Source of the DNA: an uncultured beta proteobacterium
Lineage (GTDB): Bacteria; Pseudomonadota; Gammaproteobacteria; Burkholderiales; Burkholderiaceae_B
Direction: 5' to 3'
NCBI GenBank assembly: GCA_903924715.1
Contig: CAIYCP010000647.1
Span: 1-5,552 of the forward strand
DNA length: 5,552 bases
Positions 5,342 through 5,552 of this stretch are shown one piece after another; position 1 is the first letter of the stretch; every line of letters starts with the position of its first letter. The notes under the pieces were generated by a model. It worked only from the letters and a program-made list of their open reading frames with translations. It ran no database searches and was not told the DNA's origin. Made by a program: the position numbers and the translations under genes.

Positions 5342-5400
5342 TATATGTGCAGCCACTACAAACCCGCCACGCAGATCAATCAATTGCGCCAAGCCTTTGG
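5284..5400 (+). repeat. Right copy of the exonuclease-tail/SRAP-start direct repeat
   Basis: Same orientation as 151-267. The left boundary at 5284 is sharp, just after unrelated DNA upstream of the bicupin gene. The two copies bracket the ~5 kb of kelch, cupin, PPTase and bicupin genes. Confidence 0.85.
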
Positions 5401-5476
5401 GCTTGGCCAGTTAGAGCAGATTGGCCAAATATTACATCCAAAAAAAAGAACAACAAACCCGGTAAGGGGGGTATAG
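5345..5476 (+). pseudogene. SRAP-family N-terminal fragment, right copy
   Basis: ATG 5345 follows the second exonuclease tail by 3 bases, exactly as in the left copy, and reads MCSHYKPATQINQLRQAFGL, continuing GQLEQIGQ. It then changes to a basic, unrelated stretch (HPKKRTTNPVRGV) before TAG 5474-5476: 43 codons against ~200-230 expected. The Met-Cys start needed for abasic-site crosslinking is present but the rest of the active site is not. This copy looks closer to a functional ancestor than the left one (Tyr5, Arg15 and Phe18 against Asp, His and His). Loss of homology around codon 28 precedes IS21-like sequence at 5516, so insertion of an element is the likely cause. Confidence 0.65.
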
Positions 5477-5515
5477 TTACCCATACTTGACGGCATTCGA
5501 TTTAATAAAAACCTA

Positions 5516-5552
5516 GGTCAACATTCAACTGGTCAATTTTCGATCGGCGTCA
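5516..5552 (+). mobile_element. IS21-like terminal repeats, cut by the window edge
   Basis: Two successive blocks start GGTCAACATTC (5516) and GGTCAATTTTCGATCGGCG (5531), 15 bases apart. The second resembles GGTCAGTTTTCGG at 2756 in the same orientation. Repeated GGTCA blocks near the ends are typical of IS21-family termini, so the outer end of the element probably lies just past 5552. No transposase gene is visible. Confidence 0.4.

Noticed and set aside
151..5400. Direct repeats as attachment sites of an integrated island
   Set aside because: The copies differ by ~16%, lie in coding sequence of the same gene pair, and no integrase or tRNA gene is present; diverged paralogs explain them better.

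Overview
The window looks like a rearranged, decaying accessory segment of a proteobacterial chromosome, most likely a betaproteobacterium of the Burkholderiales type. The pointers are a porin fragment of the beta-proteobacterial general porin type, an ExoX-like exonuclease tail followed by an SRAP gene starting MCSHYKP, a two-domain ChrR-like cupin and a PPTase/NRPS operon. Base composition is intermediate, with AT-rich non-coding stretches around 3940-4200 and 4290-4350. An IS-rich, genome-reducing relative (for example a fungal endosymbiont) would fit, but that is inference only.

Layout. Left edge (+ strand, 1-913): four pieces of broken genes in a row. These are the 3' end of an exonuclease with a DUF3820 tail, the first 22 codons of an SRAP (YedK/HMCES-like) gene, the first ~155 codons of a porin, and a 49-codon unidentified C-terminal fragment in another frame. 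Middle (- strand, 924-2603): two apparently intact genes for exported proteins, a seven-bladed kelch lipoprotein and a small periplasmic cupin. Next (- strand, 2758-3895): what is left of a natural-product operon. A 67-codon small ORF, an Sfp-type phosphopantetheinyl transferase and the first ~41 codons of a formyltransferase-like NRPS start are chained by two ATGA stop/start overlaps. The NRPS is cut at 2780 by a solo end resembling an IS21-family terminus.

The stretch 3896-4556 has little coding evidence. It holds a nested AT-rich palindrome upstream of the PPTase operon, three copies of a 23-bp tandem repeat, a doubtful small ORF, and a strong bidirectional terminator at 4443-4477. Then comes a ChrR-like bicupin gene (- strand, 4557-5210) broken by one in-frame TAG just before its first metal-binding histidine. 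At the right edge the exonuclease-tail/SRAP-start junction reappears (5284-5476), about 84% identical to the left copy, followed by a second IS21-like terminal repeat running off the window.

How it fits together: the genes do not form one pathway. The only clear functional unit is the PPTase/NRPS operon, where the PPTase would activate carrier domains of the now missing synthetase. I do not see a convincing undescribed system. The notable signals are the exonuclease/SRAP junction duplicated at both ends, the coupled small ORF in front of the PPTase, the nested palindrome at that operon's promoter region, and the single-stop bicupin pseudogene.
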